A stretch of 6,289 nucleotides of DNA. Origin: UBA1664 sp964531715 (GTDB taxonomy: Bacteria; Pseudomonadota; Alphaproteobacteria; Micavibrionales; UBA1664). Position numbers and translations under genes: made by a program. Below, piece by piece: positions 1-4,838 of this stretch. Every line of letters starts with the position of its first letter. The first letter of the stretch is position 1. The stretch is from the NCBI GenBank assembly GCA_964531715.1, contig CAZHEE010000023.1, positions 1 to 6,289 on the forward strand. Direction: 5' to 3'. The notes under the pieces are model-generated. The model worked only from the letters and a program-made list of their open reading frames with translations, was not told where the DNA came from and did not search any database.

Positions 1-48
1 CGCACCCGAGTTATCGGCAACTTCACAAACTGATTGCATTTGTATCAT
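1..48 (-). CDS. rplN: 50S ribosomal protein L14, N-terminal fragment (runs off window)
   Basis: The first 16 codons of L14 read MIQMQSVCEVADNSGA, which matches the conserved L14 N-terminus (MIQ-x-x-S/T-x-x-x-VADNSGA). The start is the ATG whose complement lies at 46-48. An AAAGG ribosome-binding site sits just upstream, between this ATG and the rpsQ stop (23-nt gap). L14 binds 23S rRNA on the subunit interface of the 50S subunit and follows rpsQ in the canonical operon, so the position agrees with the call. The gene continues beyond the window edge. Residue 8 is Cys, which is not part of the conserved core. Confidence 0.93.
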   Translation of the reverse strand, partial: MIQMQSVCEVADNSGA

Positions 49-71
49 GGCTTTTGCCCTTTACCTTATCT

Positions 72-428
72 CTATAACTTCTTTGTTTCTTTTTTAGCCG
101 CAGGCTTTTTTGCAGGTGCTTTTTTAGCCGCAGGCTTTTTTGTTTCTGTTTTCTTTGCTTCAGTTTTCTTGGGCTCTGCCTTTGGCGCAGATGTTTCTTG
201 CCCCGTATAAACGGTAAAGCGCTTATTCTTTGAAATCGGTGCGCATTCTATAATCTGGATAGTCGCCCCTTCAACAGCCGAATTCGCCTCATCATGAGCG
301 GCAAATTTCTCCGACTTCTTCAAATATTTTTTATAGATCGGGTGCATGTAGCGACGCTCCACCAAAACGGTGACCGTCTTATCCTGCTTTGTACTTACGA
401 CCTTACCTTCTAATATACGACGTGGCAT
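72..428 (-). CDS. rpsQ: 30S ribosomal protein S17 with Lys/Ala-rich C-terminal tail
   Basis: S17 is a primary 16S rRNA-binding protein of the 30S body, with an OB-fold. Residues 1-78 are the normal S17 core: MPRRILEGKVVS, then KTVTVLVERRYMHPIYKKY, a basic loop, and a closing strand ISKNKRFTVY. Residues 81-118 form an extension made almost only of K, A, P, T and E, including two KKPAAKK blocks. This gives 118 aa against about 84 in E. coli. The ATG at 426-428 has AAGGA (formed at the rpmC stop) about 10 nt upstream and lies 13 nt after rpmC. The stop is TAG. The tail is encoded by repeated DNA (24-bp direct repeat). The core call is firm; a function for the tail is unknown. Confidence 0.97.
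   Translation of the reverse strand: MPRRILEGKVVSTKQDKTVTVLVERRYMHPIYKKYLKKSEKFAAHDEANSAVEGATIQIIECAPISKNKRFTVYTGQETSAPKAEPKKTEAKKTETKKPAAKKAPAKKPAAKKETKKL
89..142. repeat. 24-bp tandem direct repeat (period 30) inside the rpsQ tail
   Basis: Positions 89-112 and 119-142 are identical over 24 bases. Each copy carries the core TTTTTAGCCGCAGGCTT on the plus strand, which encodes KPAAKK on the minus strand. A 17-base version of the same core recurs at 473-489 inside rpmC. The copies sit in frame within the S17 and L29 tails. This points to local duplication, slippage or recombination between the two adjacent tails, although strong selection on a limited codon set could also keep the copies alike. 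Confidence 0.85.
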
Positions 429-441
429 ATCTCAAATTTCC

Positions 442-696
442 TTACGCTGCTTTTTCAGTCTTTTTTGTTGTCTTTTTAGCCGCAGGCTTCTTAGCGGCCT
501 TTTTCGTTTCAGTTGCGGGGGCAGTCATTGCGGTTTGAACACGCGCAATATCGCGACGCATTGTCCGCAATTCATGAACAGTTTCAAGCTGACCACCTGC
601 ATGCTTAAAGCGAATCTCCATCTGTTTTTTCTTTAAATCGAGCAAAATTTTCACAAGCTCGTCTTTTGTTTTACCAATATAATTTGCGTAACTCAT
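442..696 (-). CDS. rpmC: 50S ribosomal protein L29 with Lys/Ala-rich C-terminal tail
   Basis: L29 is a small two-helix protein beside the polypeptide exit tunnel on the 50S subunit. Residues 1-57 match the family: a first helix with KTKDELVKILLDLKKKQMEIRFK, then the QLETVHELRTMRRDIARVQT signature helix (about 36-55). Residues 60-84 are an added tail rich in K and A (TKKAAKKPAAKK and similar). This makes the protein 84 aa against 63 in E. coli. The ATG at 694-696 starts 7 nt after the rplP stop, with its ribosome-binding site inside the rplP 3' end. The tail resembles that of the neighbouring S17 in both protein and DNA. Confidence 0.96.
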   Translation of the reverse strand: MSYANYIGKTKDELVKILLDLKKKQMEIRFKHAGGQLETVHELRTMRRDIARVQTAMTAPATETKKAAKKPAAKKTTKKTEKAA

Positions 697-703
697 AATT
701 TAA

Positions 704-1117
704 TTACTCACCAATTCTTGTTACTATCTTGCTTTTTAACGGCAATTTCATTTGGGCACGCTCTAACGCCTCGGCCGCTAGGTCATGTGGAACACCGTCC
801 ATCTCAAACATGATACGACCCGGCTTAACCTTAGCCGCCCAAAATTCAACTGATCCTTTCCCCTTACCCTGACGAACCTCAAGAGGCTTTTTCGTTACAG
901 GCGTATCAGGAAAGATACGAATCCATAATTTACCCTGACGGCGAATATGACGGGTAATCGCACGACGCGCCGCCTCAATCTGGCGAGCCGTCACACGGTC
1001 AGGTGATAAAGCCTTCAAGCCGATTGAGCCGAAATTCAGGTCGGTTCCGCCTTTTGCATTACCGTGAATACGACCCTTATGGGCTTTTCTAAATTTTGTC
1101 TTTTTGGGTTGCAGCAT
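704..1117 (-). CDS. rplP: 50S ribosomal protein L16
   Basis: L16 binds 23S rRNA near the A site and the 5S rRNA region of the 50S subunit. The 137 aa match the E. coli length (136) and read as a standard L16: MLQPKKTKFRKAHKGRIHG, RQIEAARRAITRHIRRQGK, IRIFPDTPVTKKPLEVRQGKGKG and KPGRIMFEMDGV. Arg82 aligns with E. coli Arg81, which is hydroxylated there. The start at 1115-1117 has GGAG about 10 nt upstream. Unlike most genes here, it is separated from the preceding gene (rpsC) by 159 nt containing a promoter candidate, so rplP may head its own transcription unit. Confidence 0.98.
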   Translation of the reverse strand: MLQPKKTKFRKAHKGRIHGNAKGGTDLNFGSIGLKALSPDRVTARQIEAARRAITRHIRRQGKLWIRIFPDTPVTKKPLEVRQGKGKGSVEFWAAKVKPGRIMFEMDGVPHDLAAEALERAQMKLPLKSKIVTRIGE

Positions 1118-1224
1118 ATCCCGCCATCTCCATAAAAAAATTGCTTCACACAGACTTTTGATTTTATTTAAAACCAGAGTTTCCGTATGTTTGAAAGCAC
1201 CTATTGATACTTTGTCTTAAATTC
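1118..1224 (-). other. Putative 5' leader of rplP
   Basis: If the promoter at 1231-1260 is active, transcription would begin near 1224, leaving about 107 nt of untranslated leader before the rplP ATG. The leader is A/T-rich, with a run of seven T just before the GGAG ribosome-binding site. I see only a weak long-range pairing (CCAGA near its 5' end with TCTGG about 45 nt further on). No strong hairpin or known ribosomal-protein operator is apparent. Confidence 0.35.
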
Positions 1225-1230
1225 TGGCGC

Positions 1231-1260
1231 ACTATAACCTTAAACTTAAAGCGAGTGCAA
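1231..1260 (-). promoter_or_regulatory. Predicted sigma70-type promoter inside the S10 operon, ahead of rplP
   Basis: Read on the minus strand, TTGCAC (1255-1260) and TATAGT (1231-1236) are separated by 18 nt. Each is one or two bases from the sigma70 consensus. The bases just after the -10 are GCGCC, a G+C-rich discriminator typical of promoters for ribosomal components under stringent control (established for E. coli, inferred here). It lies in the unusually wide rpsC-rplP gap (1118-1276), just downstream of the rpsC stop, and points toward rplP-rpmC-rpsQ-rplN. No transcript data support it. Confidence 0.55.
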
Positions 1261-1276
1261 CCGTTTTTTTAAATAT

Positions 1277-1957
1277 TTATCGGTTCCAACCTTGAGAGTC
1301 AGCCAACGCCTTATCATGCCCCATCGGGTCATGCCCCATAATGTCGCCTTTATAGAGCCAAACTTTGACACCTATAATACCGTATGTTGTGAGAGCCTCT
1401 GCAAATCCATAATCAATATCGGCACGAAGCGTGTGTAACGGCACACGGCCTTCACGATACCACTCAGTCCGCGCAATATCGGCGCCACCAAGGCGACCGG
1501 ACACGTTAATACGAATACCGAGCGCACCCATACGCATAGAATTTTGCACCGCGCGCTTCATGGCACGACGGAAAGAAATACGACGTTCAAGCTGTTGACA
1601 AACACCTTCGGCAACCAATTGGGCATCCACTTCGGGCTTACGCACCTCAACAATATTTAAAGAAACCGCAACTCCCATTTTCTTTGACATCCTTGCCCTC
1701 AATTTTTCAATATCCGCACCCTTTTTACCGATAATCATCCCCGGGCGACCTGCGTAAATTGTGATTGTCACATTCTTCGCAGCCCGCTCAATTTTAACCT
1801 GAGAAATCCCTGCAGGCTTCAATGTTTCATGGATGTATTTCTTAACTTCCAAGTCTTTAATCAAAAGCTCGGCATAATTTTTGTCCGCGAACCACCGTGA
1901 GTCCCATGTTCTGTTAATTTGAAGGCGAAGCCCGATTGGATTGATTTTCTGACCCAT
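1277..1957 (-). CDS. rpsC: 30S ribosomal protein S3
   Basis: S3 sits on the 30S head at the mRNA entry site and contributes to the mRNA helicase activity of the ribosome. At 226 aa it is close to E. coli S3 (233). It begins MGQKINPIGLRL. The type II KH domain includes IIGKKG (about 75-80, GXXG = GKKG). The C-terminal domain carries the signature GRLGGADIARTEWYREGRVP at 154-173. The ATG at 1955-1957 lies 18 nt after the rplV stop, with AAGGA in between. The C-terminus reads MGHDPMGHDK, a short in-frame duplication. No deviation in key residues is evident. Confidence 0.98.
   Translation of the reverse strand: MGQKINPIGLRLQINRTWDSRWFADKNYAELLIKDLEVKKYIHETLKPAGISQVKIERAAKNVTITIYAGRPGMIIGKKGADIEKLRARMSKKMGVAVSLNIVEVRKPEVDAQLVAEGVCQQLERRISFRRAMKRAVQNSMRMGALGIRINVSGRLGGADIARTEWYREGRVPLHTLRADIDYGFAEALTTYGIIGVKVWLYKGDIMGHDPMGHDKALADSQGWNR
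1314..1339. repeat. 11-bp direct repeat (period 15) in the rpsC 3' end
   Basis: TCATGCCCCAT occurs at 1314-1324 and again at 1329-1339 on the plus strand. On the coding strand this gives the MGHDPMGHD stretch near the S3 C-terminus. It may be a small in-frame tandem duplication, because S3 homologues often have a single HDP-type motif here. It is probably neutral. Confidence 0.6.
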
Positions 1958-1975
1958 ATTTTACTCTTTCCTTAC

Positions 1976-2344
1976 TTAAGCTTCTTTCACAACGATTGTG
2001 AGGTTTGAAAATGGTTTTAAAATTCTGGCACCGCGACCTTTTGCACGCGCACGAAAACGTTTCATCACGATTGATTTCCCGACATAAGCCTCCGAGACAA
2101 TCAGTTTATCAATATCAAGATTATGGTTATTTTCAGCATTGGCAATCGCACTTTCGAGGCATTTTTTGACCTCGTTAGAGACACGGCGTGTTGAGAACTC
2201 AAGGTCTGTCACAGCCTGCTCAGCGCGTTTACCGCGAATCATTTGAGCCAGCAAATTGAGCTTTTGCGGGCTGGTTCTGACATATTTTGAAAACGCACGG
2301 GCTTCGCCGTCTTTTGTTCTCGATGCATTTAATGTTTTTGCCAT
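1976..2344 (-). CDS. rplV: 50S ribosomal protein L22
   Basis: L22 is an assembly protein whose long beta-hairpin lines the peptide exit tunnel; changes in that hairpin affect macrolide sensitivity in other bacteria. The 122 aa include the helical core (YVRTSPQKLNLLAQMIRGKR at 21-40; ESAIANAENNHNLD at 64-77) and the hairpin region SEAYVGKSIVMKRFRARAKG plus GRGARILKPFSNLTIVV (84-119). The N-terminus is some 12 residues longer than in E. coli L22 (110 aa), as is common in alphaproteobacteria. The ATG at 2342-2344 is preceded 5 nt upstream by AAGAGAGAA. A 142-nt gap with a hairpin repeat separates it from rpsS. Confidence 0.98.
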   Translation of the reverse strand: MAKTLNASRTKDGEARAFSKYVRTSPQKLNLLAQMIRGKRAEQAVTDLEFSTRRVSNEVKKCLESAIANAENNHNLDIDKLIVSEAYVGKSIVMKRFRARAKGRGARILKPFSNLTIVVKEA

Positions 2345-2367
2345 TTTACTTCTCTCTTACTCTTATC

Positions 2368-2443
2368 GTCATTGCGGCGCAGGCCGCAATCTATTTATAT
2401 TATTCTCAAACAGATCCTGGATCGCGCTTCGCTTGTCCAGGAT
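2368..2443. repeat. Paired-hairpin intergenic repeat, divergent copy (rpsS-rplV gap)
   Basis: There are two perfect 8-bp inverted repeats. ATTGCGGC/GCCGCAAT (2371-2378 with 2383-2390, loop GCAG) is followed after 23 nt by ATCCTGGA/TCCAGGAT (2414-2421 with 2436-2443, 14-nt loop containing GCG-CTT-CGC). The layout of a GTCAT edge, arm, A/T-rich spacer and second arm matches the copies at 5646-5715 and 6083-6160, though the stem sequences differ. Neither arm is followed by a U-tract on the operon strand, so termination is unlikely. In the operon mRNA this would be two stem-loops just before the rplV ribosome-binding site. Confidence 0.7.
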
Positions 2444-2456
2444 AAATTCGTCTAAA

Positions 2457-2476
2457 GATTTTGTTATCACAAAATC
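2457..2476 (-). other. A/T-rich stem-loop just after the rpsS stop
   Basis: GATTTTGT (2457-2464) and ACAAAATC (2469-2476) form a perfect 8-bp stem with a 4-nt loop, about 10 nt downstream of the rpsS stop codon. The stem is A/T-rich and only CTTT follows on the transcribed strand, so it is a poor terminator. It might be an mRNA 3'-end stabiliser or processing signal, or may be chance. Confidence 0.35.
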
Positions 2477-2486
2477 AAGACATCAT

Positions 2487-2762
2487 TTACTTCTTACCTT
2501 TTTTATCGGCAATATGCCCGTTATATGTTCGTGTCGGTGCAAATTCACCTAGCTTATGACCAATCATACGGTCGGTCACAAGGACAGGAACAAATTTTTT
2601 CCCGTTATGAACGCCGAATGTTAAACCGACAAAATGCGGCAGAATTGTTGATGACCGTGACCAAGTCTGGATCACCATATTCTTGCCTGCATTGCGGGCT
2701 GTCTCGACCTTTTTCAACAAACTCGGGTGGACGTAAGGTCCTTTCCAAATTGAACGTGCCAT
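2487..2762 (-). CDS. rpsS: 30S ribosomal protein S19
   Basis: S19 binds 16S rRNA in the 30S head together with S13. The 91 aa (E. coli 92) run from MARSIWKGPYVHPSLLKKV through WSRSSTILPHFVG to the family signature GHKLGEFAPTRTYNGH at about 69-84. The ATG at 2760-2762 has the strongest ribosome-binding site of the window, AAGGAGA 9 nt upstream. That site lies inside the last codons of the small frame at 2769-2948, so S19 translation may be coupled to it. The canonical neighbour rplB is displaced 185 nt upstream by that frame. Confidence 0.98.
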   Translation of the reverse strand: MARSIWKGPYVHPSLLKKVETARNAGKNMVIQTWSRSSTILPHFVGLTFGVHNGKKFVPVLVTDRMIGHKLGEFAPTRTYNGHIADKKGKK

Positions 2763-2768
2763 TCTTAC

Positions 2769-2948
2769 TTATCTCCTTTTAAAAGCTATGTCTATCCAAC
2801 AAAAAGGATTGATACATCTTGGTACTACATACATGTTAATATCACTATAATCAATTTCTACTCTACGGTTAACCTTATCTTTAAGACGGGAATTCTCATC
2901 AAATTCCGGCACTAATCCAAGGCCAGGTGAAAATTTTTCAGGCTTCAT
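2769..2948 (-). CDS. Small 59-aa hypothetical protein inserted between rplB and rpsS
   Basis: I do not recognise this protein. It is an uninterrupted frame from an ATG that overlaps the rplB stop (TAATG) to a TAA 6 nt before the rpsS start. AAGGA lies 7 nt upstream of the ATG, within the last rplB codons. The product begins MKPEKFSPGLGLVPEFDENS. It has a charged middle with KDKVNRRVEIDYSD (23-36) and a more hydrophobic end with two cysteines, C45 and C50, followed by WIDIAFKRR. No signal peptide or membrane segment is apparent. Rarer codons (AGA, AGG, ATA) appear, unlike the neighbouring ribosomal genes, although the final AGG-AGA doubles as the rpsS Shine-Dalgarno. It could be a real coupled small protein, a leader-type frame for rpsS, or a recent insertion that happens to be open. 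Confidence 0.55.
   Translation of the reverse strand: MKPEKFSPGLGLVPEFDENSRLKDKVNRRVEIDYSDINMYVVPRCINPFCWIDIAFKRR
2772..2778 (-). promoter_or_regulatory. rpsS ribosome-binding site embedded in the end of the small frame
   Basis: AAGGAGA on the minus strand is a near-perfect Shine-Dalgarno, 9 nt before the rpsS ATG. It is also made by the last sense codons (AAA AGG AGA) of the 59-codon frame, immediately before its TAA. Ribosomes finishing that frame would therefore cover or expose this site, an arrangement typical of translational coupling. Confidence 0.8.
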
Positions 2949-3775
2949 TACTTCTTCCTTCTTCTGATAATCAGCTTGCTTGAAGCCTTATTCTTATTGC
3001 GTGTCTTCGCGCCTTTTGTCGGCTTACCCCAAGGTGTCACAGGATGACGACCACCAGATGTACGACCCTCACCGCCACCATGCGGGTGGTCAATCGGGTT
3101 CATCACGACACCACGAACAGTCGGGCGTTTACCCTTCCAACGGGAGCGTCCGGCCTTACCATCATTTGTGTTCGAGTGGTCCGCATTGGAGACAGCACCA
3201 ACCGTCGCCATGCAATCACCCAAAATCAAACGAAGCTCACCAGAAGCCAGTTTCACCTGAGCGTAGCCTTGGTCACGTCCGACAAGCTGAGCATATGTCC
3301 CGGCCGAGCGGCAAATCTGACCACCCTTACCCGGCTTCATCTCAACATTATGAATAATTGTCCCGACAGGCATCGCCTTTAATGGCATGGCATTTCCCGG
3401 CTTCACATCCGTTTTCGCCGCCGCGATAATCTTATCCCCGGCTTTCAAACGTTGCGGCGCGAGGATATAAGCCTTCTCCCCATCACTATATTCAACCAAA
3501 GCAATAAAAGCCGTTCTGTTCGGGTCATATTCAAGGCGCGTCACAGTCGCCTCAACATCGAATTTCCGACGTTTAAAATCAATCAGACGGTAACGTTGCT
3601 TATGACCGCCACCAATATGACGGGTTGTAATACGCCCTTTATTATTGCGTCCGCCTGTTTTCTTCTTCCCTTCAGTCAAAGATTTTTCAGGTTTACCCTT
3701 CCAAAGCTCTGAACGGTCAACCGTGACCAGCTCACGCGTTGAAGGCGTTATCGGATTATATTGTTTTAATGCCAT
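2948..3775 (-). CDS. rplB: 50S ribosomal protein L2
   Basis: L2 is a core 23S rRNA-binding protein needed for subunit association and located near the peptidyl-transferase centre. The chosen start, the ATG at 3773-3775, gives 275 aa (E. coli 273) beginning MALKQYNPITPSTRELV, the usual L2 N-terminus. The frame stays open 26 codons further upstream, but that part runs through intergenic hairpin sequence and has no family match. The N-terminal RNA-binding region includes GGRNNKGRITTRHIGGGHKQ (41-60). The C-terminal signature MNPIDHPHGGGEGR spans 225-238, with His230 aligned to the functionally important E. coli His229. Its TAA overlaps the ATG of the following small frame, and its last codons supply that frame's AAGGA. 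Confidence 0.98.
   Translation of the reverse strand: MALKQYNPITPSTRELVTVDRSELWKGKPEKSLTEGKKKTGGRNNKGRITTRHIGGGHKQRYRLIDFKRRKFDVEATVTRLEYDPNRTAFIALVEYSDGEKAYILAPQRLKAGDKIIAAAKTDVKPGNAMPLKAMPVGTIIHNVEMKPGKGGQICRSAGTYAQLVGRDQGYAQVKLASGELRLILGDCMATVGAVSNADHSNTNDGKAGRSRWKGKRPTVRGVVMNPIDHPHGGGEGRTSGGRHPVTPWGKPTKGAKTRNKNKASSKLIIRRRKK
2956..2960 (-). promoter_or_regulatory. Ribosome-binding site for the 59-codon frame
   Basis: AAGGA on the minus strand lies within the AGA-AGG-AAG codons ending rplB, 7 nt before the ATG of the small frame, an ideal spacing. L2 tails are Arg/Lys-rich anyway, so the motif could arise by chance. Even so, it makes initiation at that ATG plausible. Confidence 0.5.
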
Positions 3776-3889
3776 AGTCTTTTTCTCTCTTTGCTCATTC
3801 TCGGCGTAGCCGCCATAATTTATAATTAGTGTTACGACATTGGTTATAGACAAATAAAAATCTAAATTCTAATAATCAATGACTAATAC
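3776..3889 (-). other. 114-nt rplW-rplB spacer with a possible decayed hairpin repeat
   Basis: The gap is A/T-rich. At 3794-3812 it contains a TCATT edge followed by CGGC-GTA-GCCG (3802-3812), which resembles one arm of the paired-hairpin repeat found elsewhere in the operon, without a second arm. AAGAGAGAA (3783-3791) lies 7 nt before the rplB ATG and acts as its purine-rich ribosome-binding site. I found no well-spaced promoter and no terminator in the rest. Confidence 0.4.
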
Positions 3890-4210
3890 CTAAACACCAC
3901 TTCCCGTATCAATCGCCTGACCATCGGCCAATGTGACAATCGCTTTTTTCATGTCCTTACGCTGACCCATAATGCCTTTAAAGCGTTTAGTCTTACCCTT
4001 TTGAATAAGCGTATTCACCGCCTTCACTTCAACTTCAAATAGAGTCTCAACAGCCGTTTTAATCTTGCGCTTATCTGCGTCAATCGCAACTTCAAAAGTC
4101 ATTTGACCATTCTCATTCCCGCGCGCGGATTTCTCCGTTACAATCGGGCGGCGAACCACATCATACATCCAAGGGGCAGGTGCGATTTTTTCTTTTTTCT
4201 TTGCAGCCAT
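3890..4210 (-). CDS. rplW: 50S ribosomal protein L23
   Basis: L23 sits at the exit of the peptide tunnel and is the docking site for trigger factor and the signal recognition particle. The 106 aa (E. coli 100) contain the N-terminal VVRRPIVTEKSARG (18-31) and the C-terminal signature GKTKRFKGIMGQRKDMKKAIV, typical of bacterial L23. A short Lys-rich start (MAAKKKEK) precedes the core. The ATG at 4208-4210 is only 1 nt beyond the rplD stop, with AAAGG inside the rplD end, so translation is very probably coupled. The stop is TAG. Confidence 0.97.
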   Translation of the reverse strand: MAAKKKEKIAPAPWMYDVVRRPIVTEKSARGNENGQMTFEVAIDADKRKIKTAVETLFEVEVKAVNTLIQKGKTKRFKGIMGQRKDMKKAIVTLADGQAIDTGSGV

Positions 4211-4211
4211 C

Positions 4212-4838
4212 TTATTTGCCTTTCAATCTTTCGGTCAGTGCTTCAACAGCCTCTTTCGTCAGCACCAATGTATCACGACGAAGTATGTCATACACATTTG
4301 CGCCATTCACGTCAAATACATCAATGCAAGGGATGTTATTCGTTGCGCGGTCAAAGTTTGAATCAATCTCTTTACCAGTCACAATAACGGCATTAGAGAT
4401 ATTCATCTTGCTTAACGCTTCTGCCATAGCTTTTGTCTTATGAGACTTCGCTTTTGCATCGGCAAGCACAATAATCTTATTGTCCGCAGCCTTCGCAGAT
4501 AGTGCCGTTTTGAAAGCCAATGCACGCACTTTTTTATTCATCTTAATCGCGTGAGAGCGAACAACAGGTCCATGAGCCGTACCACCACCACGGTGACGCG
4601 GCGTGTCAAGCGTGCTAGTTCTCGCATTCCCTGTTCCTTTTTGCTTAAAAGCCTTTTTCCCCGTCGCGGAAACCTCGGAGCGTGTTTTTGTTTTATGTGT
4701 CCCTGCCTGAGCATTCGCACGCTGATATTTCACGTAAGCGTTCAACAAGTCCGCACGGACAGGCAGACCGAAAATATCCTTATCAAGTGTAATATCACCT
4801 GATGCAGAGCCCGTTAATGATTGTATTGCAAGTTTCAT
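4212..4838 (-). CDS. rplD: 50S ribosomal protein L4
   Basis: L4 binds 23S rRNA. Its long internal loop reaches the narrowest part of the exit tunnel next to L22. In E. coli L4 also represses the S10 operon; whether it does so here cannot be seen. The 208 aa (E. coli 201) include that loop at about 50-90, with KTRSEVSATGKKAFKQKGTG followed by NAR, and PRHRGGGTAHGP. A conserved Rossmann-like C-terminal part follows (IIVLADAK, NAVIVTG, NIPCIDVFDVNGANVYDIL). The ATG overlaps the rplC stop as TAATG and the stop lies 1 nt before rplW. Confidence 0.98.
   Translation of the reverse strand: MKLAIQSLTGSASGDITLDKDIFGLPVRADLLNAYVKYQRANAQAGTHKTKTRSEVSATGKKAFKQKGTGNARTSTLDTPRHRGGGTAHGPVVRSHAIKMNKKVRALAFKTALSAKAADNKIIVLADAKAKSHKTKAMAEALSKMNISNAVIVTGKEIDSNFDRATNNIPCIDVFDVNGANVYDILRRDTLVLTKEAVEALTERLKGK

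Noticed and set aside
1089..1133. 14-codon frame (MEMAGYAATQ...) overlapping the rplP start in another frame
   Set aside because: It has no ribosome-binding site of its own and shares its bases with the rplP start; it is most simply chance. Its GGAG serves rplP.
3776..3853. 26-codon N-terminal extension of rplB
   Set aside because: It passes through the intergenic hairpin and A/T-rich spacer, has no family match, and the ATG at 3773-3775 gives the normal L2 length with a purine-rich ribosome-binding site.
3813..3892. Promoter in the rplW-rplB gap
   Set aside because: TATAAA- and TATAAC-like boxes occur in the A/T-rich spacer, but none has a -35 box at 16-19 nt.
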